This document shows positions 15,372 through 22,908 of a DNA stretch of 39,832 nt, piece by piece. Within the stretch, counting starts at the first letter, position 1, and each line of letters begins with the position of its first letter. Position numbers and translations under genes: made by a program. Under the pieces are notes generated by a model that saw only the letters and a list, made by a program, of their open reading frames with translations, was not told the origin of the DNA and did not search any database. Source of the stretch: an uncultured Elusimicrobia bacterium (GTDB lineage: Bacteria; Elusimicrobiota; Elusimicrobia; Elusimicrobiales; UBA9959); NCBI GenBank assembly GCA_903917735.1, contig CAIXBR010000079.1, positions 1 to 39,832 of the forward strand, given 5' to 3'.

Positions 15372-15380
15372 TGCTATAAA
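15372..15380 (+). promoter_or_regulatory. Extended -10 six bases before a GTG start
   Basis: TGC-TATAAA is followed by six bases (GTTACT) and GTG 15387. It lies immediately behind a terminator, so read-through cannot supply the next gene, and no ribosome-binding site is visible. This again fits a leaderless transcript. Confidence 0.45.
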
Positions 15381-15386
15381 GTTACT

Positions 15387-16844
15387 GTGTCCGGCCTGAA
15401 ACTTAAATTAGCCATGCTTGCGCTGGCCGCCCTGGTCTGCGCCTTCTATCTTTCCACCCTCAGGCCGGGACAGGTCTGGATGGACGATTACGCCCAGTAC
15501 GTTCTGCACGCGGCCAATATAGCTGACGGCAAACCGTATAAGCTGCCGGGCTATATTTTCAATCCTGATTACCAGTATACCGGCCCGGCTACATACCCGC
15601 CGGTTTTCCCGCTGCTGCTGGCGCCCGTCTACAAAATATACGGCTTTGATCTGCAGGCCATGAAGGCGGAGACCGTGCTGTTCTTCTCAGCTTTTTTGTG
15701 CGTTCTGTTCCTGCTGTTCAGGGAGGGCTTGCCCGGTGCGGCCCCGCTGATAATAGCGGGTCTTGTGGGCTTAAATCCGGTGTTCTGGAAATTCAAGGAT
15801 TATCTCTATTCGGAATACCCGTTCCTGTTCTTCAGTTTCGCCGCGCTTTATGTTTACGGCAGGGCGCGGGCGGCCGAAGATTCCGGCGGGGCCTGGCGCC
15901 GGCCGGCTTTCGCCGCGGGGCTGCTGGCCTGCCTGGCCTACGGCACCCGCACCGCCGGCGCGCTTCTCCTCCCCGCATTTATCCTGGCGGACCTTCTGTC
16001 CGGGCGCGGCATCTCCAAAACCTTTATTTTCGTATTGATAACGGCTGCCGTGCCGGCCGCGGCGCAGAATATTTTTGTGCACAGCGACGCGGTCTACCTG
16101 CAGCAGGCCCGCGCCTGGTTCAAAGACACGTCCTTCTTCACCGTGGTTTACAATAACCTGCGGGATTACCCGGGCAGATTCGCCATGCTTTTCGAGAACG
16201 GTTATGAACGTACGGCGGCCTGGGAGCTTTTAGCCGCGATTTTCGCTTTATCAGTGGCCGGCATTGCTGCGCTGAAGAGAAAAACCGGTCTGATCGAGAC
16301 CTACACCGCTATCAATATTCTTTTTATTCTGGCCTGCCCGGCGGCGGACGGGCTACGTTACGGATTTATGCTGGTGCCGCCGCTTTTCTATTACGCCTTC
16401 CTCGGCTGGAACGCCTGTGCCGTTAAAGCGGGCCGTGCGGCGCGTTATGGCGGGCCGGCGCTGCTGCTGCTCACCCTCGCGTCTTACGGCGGGGTTTATT
16501 CAAAAGCCAACTACGGGTCTTTTAAGGAAGGGACTGAAAAGTCGGAAACAAAGCAGCTATTCGAATATGTTTCCGACCACACCTTGCCGGGCAATATTAT
16601 CATCTTCCGCAAGCCGCGGACACTGCTGTTATATACAGGCCGCGCCTCCTCCATGTACCAGCTTGGCGGCGGCGACGATAAGCTTCTGGCTTACTTCAAA
16701 AAGCTCGGAGCCGGCTATCTCATAACCGGCTCCGTGTTTCCGGAGGACGTGTCCTTTCTTCAGCCTTTCGTCGGCCGCAACGCTAAATTCTTCCGCCAGC
16801 TTTATGCCAACCCCGATTTCAGGGTCTATCAGATCCTTCAGTGA
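15387..16844 (+). CDS. GT39/ArnT-like membrane glycosyltransferase
   Basis: About 485 residues from GTG 15387 (an ATG at 15414 is the alternative start; the frame open to 15357 runs into the terminator). The protein has a first membrane helix, then W-M-D-D-Y-A-Q-Y in the first periplasmic loop. The D-D/D-E pair there is the catalytic signature of polyprenyl-phosphate-dependent GT-C enzymes (PMT_2/GT39). It is followed by about ten hydrophobic helices to residue 360, then a soluble domain of about 100 residues. It would move a sugar from a lipid carrier to a periplasmic acceptor (protein, lipid or polymer); the acceptor is unknown. No other envelope gene is adjacent on this strand. Confidence 0.75.
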   Translation: MSGLKLKLAMLALAALVCAFYLSTLRPGQVWMDDYAQYVLHAANIADGKPYKLPGYIFNPDYQYTGPATYPPVFPLLLAPVYKIYGFDLQAMKAETVLFFSAFLCVLFLLFREGLPGAAPLIIAGLVGLNPVFWKFKDYLYSEYPFLFFSFAALYVYGRARAAEDSGGAWRRPAFAAGLLACLAYGTRTAGALLLPAFILADLLSGRGISKTFIFVLITAAVPAAAQNIFVHSDAVYLQQARAWFKDTSFFTVVYNNLRDYPGRFAMLFENGYERTAAWELLAAIFALSVAGIAALKRKTGLIETYTAINILFILACPAADGLRYGFMLVPPLFYYAFLGWNACAVKAGRAARYGGPALLLLTLASYGGVYSKANYGSFKEGTEKSETKQLFEYVSDHTLPGNIIIFRKPRTLLLYTGRASSMYQLGGGDDKLLAYFKKLGAGYLITGSVFPEDVSFLQPFVGRNAKFFRQLYANPDFRVYQILQ

Positions 16845-16902
16845 GCCCGCGCTTCGAGCACAGGGGCGCAGTTGTATTGTTGTCCACATCCAAACAAGGA
16901 GA

Positions 16903-17646
16903 TTAATTAAAATATGGAAGGAAAACGTCTTTGAGGAGAATTATGAAAAAATTTATTAACCCATGTGTTATCACATTAATTAATAAATTTTTGTGTTTTT
17001 CATAGATAAAAGCTAAAAAAACACCTATTAATACCCCTAAAACAGGGGAACTGAGATGAACAACTCCGAACATAAGACTTGATAAAATAATTCCGTAACG
17101 AACGCCAAATTTCTCCTTAATCGCGACATAAAAAAATCGTCTAAAAAAAAGCTCCTCTTCTAGTGGGACCAGCACGCATGCTCCCAGCAAATATACGCCG
17201 GTCCGCAGTGGATTTTGAAATACGATATCCAGCAGATAATTCTTTCCTTGCGAGATGTCGGTCGCCATTCGAGAATAATCTTTGTTGATATTGTCCATTA
17301 CCTGCGGAAAGAAAGTGATGATTAGCCAAGCCGCTCCGATGATAGCGGCAGCGACAAAGAAATACCATAAAAAGTATTTTATCCCGGTTTTAAACCCATT
17401 GCCGATCCCCATGGAATTACATTTGTCAATTTCAGAATTAAGTCCTGGCAAACCCAGCAGCCACATTCCCGCGCAAAGAAAGACAGAACCTTGAAATAAG
17501 ACCAGGAACTCATCAAATTTGATCAGTTGATGCGGGATATTGAAGATAGATACGTACACGCTGCCAATAGCGACTAACGACAACCCGGCAAAAAGCCAGG
17601 TCGCCAACATTTTAGACAAAGAAACATTTCCGTTTTCGTTAATCAT
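16903..17646 (-). CDS. CPBP-family intramembrane metalloprotease (CAAX-like)
   Basis: A 247-residue membrane protein with about seven or eight helices and the three Abi/CPBP motifs: P-L-E-E-E-L-F-F-R-R (E-E-x-x-x-R, near 163-172), F-G-V-V-H-L (near 194) and T-H-G-L-I-N (near 230). In Rce1-type enzymes these Glu and His residues hold the metal and activated water. Bacterial members act in bacteriocin self-immunity, peptide maturation or membrane protein turnover. The gene is clearly AT-richer than its neighbours on the left, has no ribosome-binding site, and starts only 8 bases after the T-tract of an upstream terminator. Its neighbour upstream is a frameshifted exported protein. Confidence 0.85.
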   Translation of the reverse strand: MINENGNVSLSKMLATWLFAGLSLVAIGSVYVSIFNIPHQLIKFDEFLVLFQGSVFLCAGMWLLGLPGLNSEIDKCNSMGIGNGFKTGIKYFLWYFFVAAAIIGAAWLIITFFPQVMDNINKDYSRMATDISQGKNYLLDIVFQNPLRTGVYLLGACVLVPLEEELFFRRFFYVAIKEKFGVRYGIILSSLMFGVVHLSSPVLGVLIGVFLAFIYEKHKNLLINVITHGLINFFIILLKDVFLPYFN

Positions 17647-17653
17647 TGATTTT

Positions 17654-17702
17654 AAAAAAACTTTATCATATCCCCGCCCCGAAAGTTACAGGGCGGGGAT
17701 AT
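17654..17702 (-). terminator. Intrinsic terminator abutting the CPBP start codon
   Basis: A 12-bp stem ATATCCCCGCCC/GGGCGGGGATAT with an 11-nt loop, followed on the minus strand by GATAAAG and seven T. It ends the transcript of the exported protein at 17709. Because it sits 8-22 nt before the CPBP start codon, it may act as an attenuator controlling read-through into the protease gene. Confidence 0.85.
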
Positions 17703-17817
17703 GTGTGGCTAATTCCGCAGTTTATTCACGTCAAAATCCGAGCTGCCACCTTGGCCATTATGATACGTGGAACCCGAACCGGCATGGATATTGGGGTCCG
17801 TATCGATATCGCTGTGG

Positions 17818-17903
17818 CACTCCTTGTATTTCTTTATAACCTCTGTCCAGACCCCATCAATCATTTTGTATATAACATATTCAACCAGCGTACATATGGG
17901 GTT
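17818..17903. repeat. Internal duplication unit 2 of the exported protein
   Basis: An 86-nt segment that aligns without gaps to 17992-18077, about 70 of 86 positions matching. It encodes the second cysteine-bracketed 29-residue unit. Most differences are conservative or silent, so both units appear to have been kept under selection after duplication. Confidence 0.85.
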
Positions 17904-17991
17904 GGCACCCTTATTGGGAAGCACTCCCATCGCTTTTGGAAACCCGGAATTCTGGTAGTCACTAATTCCATCGTTATTCTCGGGGGCGGAA

Positions 17992-18077
17992 CATTCTTTG
18001 ACCTGCTTTATAACCTGCGTCCAGACCCCATCAATCATCTTCCATAAGACATATTCGACCAGAGTGCATATGGGGTT
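17992..18077. repeat. Internal duplication unit 1 of the exported protein
   Basis: First (N-terminal) copy of the 86-nt unit, 174 nt from the second copy. Both lie in the downstream frame, so the duplication is older than the frameshift or independent of it. Confidence 0.85.
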
Positions 18078-18669
18078 GCCTTTCCTGGAGTTTCCTGCAC
18101 CCACAAGGAGCAACCTATCGCTGTTCTCCGCTACAATTTTATAGCTTCCACCAACTTTATCCAAGAATAGAACTCCAGTGGGAGCATATAAGATTTAATA
18201 TTTTTATCATCCACCAGAGGTAAAAGTTTTGCGGCGGCATCACTATTGCCGGAAGATATCATTTTGCGAAAATTATCCCTCCGCGCAACAGGCAATTCCA
18301 AAAAGGTAGAACTTTTATCGACTTCCGCCATGCCAATAAAAGTTCGCCTTGTGATTCCAGGTTCCTCCATGGGTGAATCCGGCAGGGGAATTTTTAAATC
18401 CGATATAACATCAGCTGTTACGGCTTTTCCCATGGTGCCCATTGAGGTTATGCCATCAAAGTCCACGCGGACATTTTCTGCTCTGGCTCCGGTTGCCGCC
18501 ATTATCACCGTGAACACCGCTATTAGTATGTTGCTTTTCTTCATATTTTGTTTACCCTTCCCTTTTTGTTTTTTACGTTCACAAGCTTTGCAGCAATATT
18601 TATGCCAACAGTAAGCAGGGGCTGTTTATTATGGGATGGGCCGGGCGACACGGGAAAACAGATAAAAAC

Positions 18670-18706
18670 ATTTTCATTTGAAAAATGTTTATTTTCAAAT
18701 GAAAAT
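18670..18706. repeat. Perfect 15-bp inverted repeat, operator candidate
   Basis: The arm ATTTTCATTTGAAAA (18670-18684) pairs exactly with 18692-18706 across a 7-nt spacer. Each arm is itself near-palindromic (TTTTC and GAAAA ends). On the plus strand no T-tract follows. On the minus strand a G plus five T follow, so it could also act as a weak terminator or attenuator upstream of the exported protein gene. Its position between two divergent units and its symmetry suit a dimeric regulator. Confidence 0.75.
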
Positions 18707-18890
18707 AAAGAGCGGATTCTTCACGGCTTTTATAGTTATGAGTCATATCTTTGGCACGTGTGCGCCTCTGTGCCCATTTATAAAAAACAAAGGTGCTTGG
18801 CGGTTAATTTATTATAATTGGTAAGGTGGGTTTCCGGCTGGCTGTTCAGCAATTAAAGCCCAGGCCGCAAAAACCTCAATGAAGTCTTAC

Positions 18891-18896
18891 TTTAAT
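18891..18896 (+). promoter_or_regulatory. -10-like TTTAAT before the four-gene operon
   Basis: TTTAAT (five of six consensus bases) lies 7 nt before ATG 18904. There is no -35 match and no ribosome-binding site, so the first gene of the operon may be leaderless. Confidence 0.35.
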
Positions 18897-18903
18897 CTGA
18901 ATA

Positions 18904-20079
18904 ATGGGAACAAAAAACATAAGGCCCAAACTTCTAACGCTTTTTGCGGTTTTTTTTATCGTGCAGCTAGCTGTCAATCTGGGTAATTATACTTCCCTCA
19001 TCTATTCCGCAGTATCGTTTGCCGGTATTTCGAAGCCGGCTTTCCTGGTAACGTTTCAAACTCTAGGCAGCCTTTTGGCCTTCATTCTGCTGAACAGCCC
19101 CAGGGCGGCCTTCTCCCGGAGGATATCTCTTCCTGCGCTTATACTATTGAACGCGGTCTTTGCCTTGTTAAGCTCTAATTCCTCTCACTTTTATTCCTGG
19201 ATCTGTTTTGTGATGGCGAGAATCGCCCTCTCTACCATTTTGATATCCAGACTGCAGGCGCTACTGCCTACTGTAGTTGGCAGCAAAGAGGAAACCCTGC
19301 ACCACTCTAAATTTATGCAATCCCTTTATATGGTCGCCTCTTTAATAACACTTTCACTAAGTCCCATCGTTCAGAAGGAGTTGGGGGTGTCCAATGTTTA
19401 CCTTATCGACACGGCGCTTATGCTGGTTTTATGGCCGGCGGTAATCCTGTCCGGGATTAGTGCGGTGTCTGAGCCGATAGCGCCTGTCGGGGAAAATGCG
19501 GCTGCAGGGAAACTGACGTCTGCGGAAATCCTTTCTTTTGCCCCTTATGTAGCCTGGCTGTGGCTTGTGGCTGGGTCGTTCCATATCATCGAGATCCCAT
19601 ATCTAACGAAAGTCGTGAAAACATCTTCCGCAGAATTGACGGTTTTGTTCCTGATTGCCGGAATAGGCGCGATCCTTGGAAGCGTTTTCGTGCCGAAAAG
19701 ATTCATATCAGCCCACAAAAACAAGACCGCGCTGTGGTCTGCGGTTCTAGCAAGCATCGTCTCCCTTGTTTACCTGAGCACTGTAAACCTGGCTTTGATA
19801 ATGGGGATACTCTTCGTTTTCGGTATTTTAAACGCGGTATTCAATATCAGCGTGGCGAATATTATTTATGACAGGGTGCCTGGTGCCAAGCAGACTGCCG
19901 CCTTCGCTTTTTATAGACTGAACTCTAATTTTTGCATCATTGCGGCGGCGGTGGTAATGTCGGCGCTTAATGATATCAGCCTGGCTTTCCGCGGACAGTT
20001 GCTGCTTACCGCCATAGCTGTTTCGCTGTTCGCCGGTTTGACTGCTGCCGCGGGCAGATTAAAGGAAACGACCGTATGA
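18904..20079 (+). CDS. MFS transporter (operon gene 1)
   Basis: A 391-residue protein with 11-12 hydrophobic helices in two halves separated by a soluble loop near 185-205 (S-E-P-I-A-P-V-G-E-N-A-A-A-G-K), as in the major facilitator superfamily. An R-x-x-x-[ST] pattern between helices 4 and 5 (M-A-R-I-A-L-S) and N-x-x-Y-T-S in helix 1 fit exporters more than sugar symporters, but I cannot name the substrate. Its stop overlaps the next start by 4 nt (ATGA at 20076), so it is translationally coupled to a substrate-binding protein. The combination with a methyltransferase and kinase suggests it exports a compound made or modified by the operon (inference). Confidence 0.75.
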   Translation: MGTKNIRPKLLTLFAVFFIVQLAVNLGNYTSLIYSAVSFAGISKPAFLVTFQTLGSLLAFILLNSPRAAFSRRISLPALILLNAVFALLSSNSSHFYSWICFVMARIALSTILISRLQALLPTVVGSKEETLHHSKFMQSLYMVASLITLSLSPIVQKELGVSNVYLIDTALMLVLWPAVILSGISAVSEPIAPVGENAAAGKLTSAEILSFAPYVAWLWLVAGSFHIIEIPYLTKVVKTSSAELTVLFLIAGIGAILGSVFVPKRFISAHKNKTALWSAVLASIVSLVYLSTVNLALIMGILFVFGILNAVFNISVANIIYDRVPGAKQTAAFAFYRLNSNFCIIAAAVVMSALNDISLAFRGQLLLTAIAVSLFAGLTAAAGRLKETTV

Positions 20080-21536
20080 AGGTCTATTTCCTGATCGCAT
20101 TCTTGTTTTCCACAGGTGCCCTTCACGGTGAGACTTTGCGGGTCCCGCTCGTTTCCCTGCCCGAAAAGATAATACCGGCCAAAATACTTGAAGTTTCCGG
20201 GGCGGTGGTAGCAAATCATCTGTTCGAAGGGCTGTTTTGTTACGATCCAAACAATAAATTAAGTTCTAACCTTGTTGAGTCGTTCCGGATATCTCCGGAT
20301 GGAAAAAAATATACTCTTAGGTTAAAGCCCGGGGTCAAGCTGGCCAACGGTGCGCTCTTAACCTCCGGGACAATACGCGATTCCCTGGAGGACGCTATTC
20401 TAACCCTTGGCGATACTTCAAGATGGGCGTTCGGCATGGTAGAAGGCTTTGACGGTTTTATCTCCGGGAAACAACAACATCTTAAAGGAATAATTGTCTC
20501 CGAAAAAAATGTGCTGGAGCTACGCCTGAAAAACCCGTATTCTCCTATGCTTCAGGTATTTGTAAGTCCGTATTTTAAGATTGCAGTGAAAGATAAGGGC
20601 GCATATATTGGGACAGGCCCTTATGCCATCGTGGAACAGGACCCGGGCAAAATTATCCTTAAAATACTTCCTTGGAGGAGGAAGGAATCGGATATAGACG
20701 AAATAATATTCGAAAAAGTGGATTCGCGGAAAAGCATGATATCTCAGGCCGGTCTGAAACGGTATGACGTCATAGAAATCCTGAGCCCCTGGCGGATAGA
20801 AACCGAAGACCATACTGTGATAGATTTCCCATACTTGCAGGCCAACCTTCTTCTTTTAAACACAAAAAAAAGTGTTTTCCTCGAAAAGGCGGCGCGTAAA
20901 AGATTTGTGGGCTTGATACGCAAGAACATCGACTTTAATTTGTTCGGCTGGCAGCCGACCTCTGTCGGTTTTCCTTTCGCAAAGAATCTTTTCAAGAGCG
21001 AGGCGGAGCCCGTAGGGGACGGCAGTTGGAAGTTCACGGTTCCTATCACTGTATATTACTCGGATTCGGCCGCGGTCGATGAAGCCGGGATAAAACTCCT
21101 CCAAGATAAGCTTAAAAAAATCGGGAACGACATCATCTTCGTTAAGGTCCCAATAACCGATTTGTTTGATAAATTCAAACAATCCGATTATGATGCCGTT
21201 CTTTTGGGCTATGTCCCAGATATAATCGATCCTGACGGCCTTTTTTATCCGCTGCTCGGCTCTAACCAACAGTACAATTTCACCGGTTATTCTTCAAAAG
21301 CGGTTGACGACCTGCTGCAACGCGGACGCACCGAACTTGACACCTCCAAGCGGTTCGAGATCTATACCTCGCTCACCAACGCCATATATGCCGACGCGCC
21401 TATGGGGTTTCTTGGGGCTACCAAGGGGAAAATGCTGGTTTCTAAAAAATATAAGCCGCCGCAGATAAACAGCCTTGGCCTCTTCGGGTTCCAGTTGAAC
21501 ACCTTGAGGCTGAATAAGCGGGAAAATGGAAAATAA
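20076..21536 (+). CDS. Orphan family-5 (OppA/DppA-like) substrate-binding protein (operon gene 2)
   Basis: A 486-residue periplasmic binding protein. A short signal peptide (M-K-V-Y-F-L-I-A-F-L-F, ending H-G-E near residue 19) has no lipobox cysteine, so the protein should be soluble in the periplasm. Typical SBP_bac_5 marks follow: N-H-L-F-E-G-L-F (47-54), S-F-R-I-S-P-D-G-K-K-Y-T-L-R-L-K-P-G-V-K (about 69-88), Y-I-G-T-G-P-Y (about 174) and G-Y-V-P-D-I-I-D-P-D (near 390). Family members bind oligopeptides, nickel chelates or opines. No ABC permease or ATPase gene is nearby, so it probably does not feed an importer encoded here. It may present a ligand to the kinase encoded two genes downstream. 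It overlaps the next gene by 11 nt. Confidence 0.85.
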   Translation: MKVYFLIAFLFSTGALHGETLRVPLVSLPEKIIPAKILEVSGAVVANHLFEGLFCYDPNNKLSSNLVESFRISPDGKKYTLRLKPGVKLANGALLTSGTIRDSLEDAILTLGDTSRWAFGMVEGFDGFISGKQQHLKGIIVSEKNVLELRLKNPYSPMLQVFVSPYFKIAVKDKGAYIGTGPYAIVEQDPGKIILKILPWRRKESDIDEIIFEKVDSRKSMISQAGLKRYDVIEILSPWRIETEDHTVIDFPYLQANLLLLNTKKSVFLEKAARKRFVGLIRKNIDFNLFGWQPTSVGFPFAKNLFKSEAEPVGDGSWKFTVPITVYYSDSAAVDEAGIKLLQDKLKKIGNDIIFVKVPITDLFDKFKQSDYDAVLLGYVPDIIDPDGLFYPLLGSNQQYNFTGYSSKAVDDLLQRGRTELDTSKRFEIYTSLTNAIYADAPMGFLGATKGKMLVSKKYKPPQINSLGLFGFQLNTLRLNKRENGK

Positions 21537-22908
21537 TTACGCTTATTGGCGCAACTTGTGCTTTAAAGACGTCGCGAACGATGCCGCATATATAGAAAAG
21601 TTCTGCGACAACTGCGGAGAAGGGGTAATTCTTGAGCCGGGAAGCGGCACCGGGAGGCTCGCGTCACACCTTAAGAACAGGAAGATAAAGTTCTTAGAGT
21701 TGTCAGGAGAGATGGTCGAGATATTTCTGAAAAACCATCCGGATAAAAAAGACGATATAATCGCGGGCTCTGCTGACAATGCCCCTCTTCCGGATAATTC
21801 AGTTTCAGGAATCTATGTCCCATTCAACGGTATCGGAGAGCTCACGCCTATTGTGTTCACGCTTAAGGAGTTCCACCGCGTTTTAAAGGATGATGGGAAA
21901 CTCCTTATCTGCGCAGCAAATCCGGATTTTCCGATGCTGCGGGCGGGTATCGGGGTTATGGCTGGTAGCACAATAAACGATATTTTCCAGTTCGACGGCC
22001 GTACATTTAAAACCCCTTTCGGCCGGTATTCCTGGCAGACGATGCTGTCCATCAGGACTCTCGCCGGCGAGGTCTCTTTTTCCATAAATCAATATCTTAT
22101 CCCCAGGGAAAAGCTGGAGCAGATATGCGGGGACGCTGGATTTAAGGTGGATTCTGTCCACGGCAACTATGACGGTTCCGCCTGGAGCCAGCGCTCGCAA
22201 TGGACGCTGCTCTCCCTCTCAAAAGCCGGAGAAAATAGCGGTCCTGCCCTGGATGCCCACGTGCAAAAGCTGACAAGCACCTATGACACCGTGGCGCCCT
22301 CATACGACACCTTTGCGGAAAAAGGCACTTATGCCATTCCCGTATGGTTGAAAGCTAAACTTCAGGATATCAAGCTAATCAAGCCGGCCATATTGGATCT
22401 TGGCTGCGCGAACGGGAGTTTGGGAGCGATAGCGTCCCGGCATTTCGGGGGATGCAGCCTGATCGGGGTGGATGTGTCCCCCGGAATGATAACGGAGCTG
22501 AAAAAACTAGCCGTTTACAAAAACTCAATGGTGTGGGACCTTAACAGGGGGGTGCCGTTCATTGAATCCGAATTGTTTGACCTTGTCTTCGCGTTCGGGG
22601 TCCTGGAATTTGTAAAGAACATCGACTTGACCCTCGGCGGCATTGCCGAAACCCTGAAACCTACCGGGAGCCTGTTATGCTCTTTTGAATGTTTTGACGA
22701 AGTTAAGGGCGGCGCAAAAGTAATAACTGACCCGCGGATAGGCTTCCCGAGGCACCTCTACACCGAGGAAGACGTGAAGGCAATACTTCACAGGCACAAG
22801 CTTGAGGTCGTTTCCTGCGAGCGGATAACGGCTTATAAAAGTCCGTCGACCGGGGCGGAGGTGGATTATTTTATAGTCCAGGCGAAGCGGGACAGAAATC
22901 TTGGATGA
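21526..22908 (+). CDS. Tandem double SAM-dependent methyltransferase (operon gene 3)
   Basis: A 460-residue protein with two complete class I methyltransferase domains. Domain 1 (about 1-235) has motif I E-P-G-S-G-T-G-R (37-44) and a post-I acidic position in L-E-L-S-G-E-M. Domain 2 (about 245-460) has the motif I D-L-G-C-A-N-G-S (291-298), motif II G-V-D-V-S-P-G-M (314-321) and motif IV F-D-L-V-F-A-F-G-V-L-E-F (351-362). Both belong to the Methyltransf_11/25 type that acts on small molecules. A linker with S-T-Y-D-T-V-A-P-S-Y-D precedes domain 2, as in UbiE/menaquinone-type enzymes. It is cytosolic. It overlaps both its neighbours in the operon. The acceptor is unknown; two sequential methylations of one metabolite is a reasonable guess. 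Confidence 0.85.
   Translation: MENNYAYWRNLCFKDVANDAAYIEKFCDNCGEGVILEPGSGTGRLASHLKNRKIKFLELSGEMVEIFLKNHPDKKDDIIAGSADNAPLPDNSVSGIYVPFNGIGELTPIVFTLKEFHRVLKDDGKLLICAANPDFPMLRAGIGVMAGSTINDIFQFDGRTFKTPFGRYSWQTMLSIRTLAGEVSFSINQYLIPREKLEQICGDAGFKVDSVHGNYDGSAWSQRSQWTLLSLSKAGENSGPALDAHVQKLTSTYDTVAPSYDTFAEKGTYAIPVWLKAKLQDIKLIKPAILDLGCANGSLGAIASRHFGGCSLIGVDVSPGMITELKKLAVYKNSMVWDLNRGVPFIESELFDLVFAFGVLEFVKNIDLTLGGIAETLKPTGSLLCSFECFDEVKGGAKVITDPRIGFPRHLYTEEDVKAILHRHKLEVVSCERITAYKSPSTGAEVDYFIVQAKRDRNLG

Larger units (their letters stand above)
17709..18544 (-). pseudogene. Exported protein with internal duplication, split by a frameshift
   Basis: Two overlapping frames make one protein. 18544-18131 encodes a signal peptide (M-K-K-S-N-I-L-I-A-V-F-T-V, cleavage near A-R-A) and about 130 residues ending P-L-E-F-Y-S-W-I. 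The -1 frame continues from about 18165 as L-D-K-V-G-G-S-Y-K-I-V-A-E-N-S-D and runs to 17709 without a signal peptide; its only early start is a TTG. Joined, the product is about 278 residues. The second part holds two near-identical units of 29 residues, N-P-I-C-T-L-V-E-Y-V then K-M-I-D-G-V-W-T and ending K-E-C, each with two cysteines. I do not recognise the family. AAGGG lies 10 nt before ATG 18544. The break could be natural or a one-base sequence error. Confidence 0.7.
18545..18903. other. Intergenic region between divergent units, start of the signalling-type operon
   Basis: 359 bp without a convincing gene, rich in A+T. It contains a perfect 15-bp inverted repeat (18670-18706), the leader of the exported protein on the minus strand and a -10-like TTTAAT (18891-18896) in front of the MFS gene. 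Short frames here (for example 18548-18817) have no ribosome-binding site or recognisable product. Confidence 0.55.

Noticed and set aside
18548..18817. 89-residue plus frame in the intergenic gap
   Set aside because: It runs through the inverted repeat, has no ribosome-binding site and no recognisable product.
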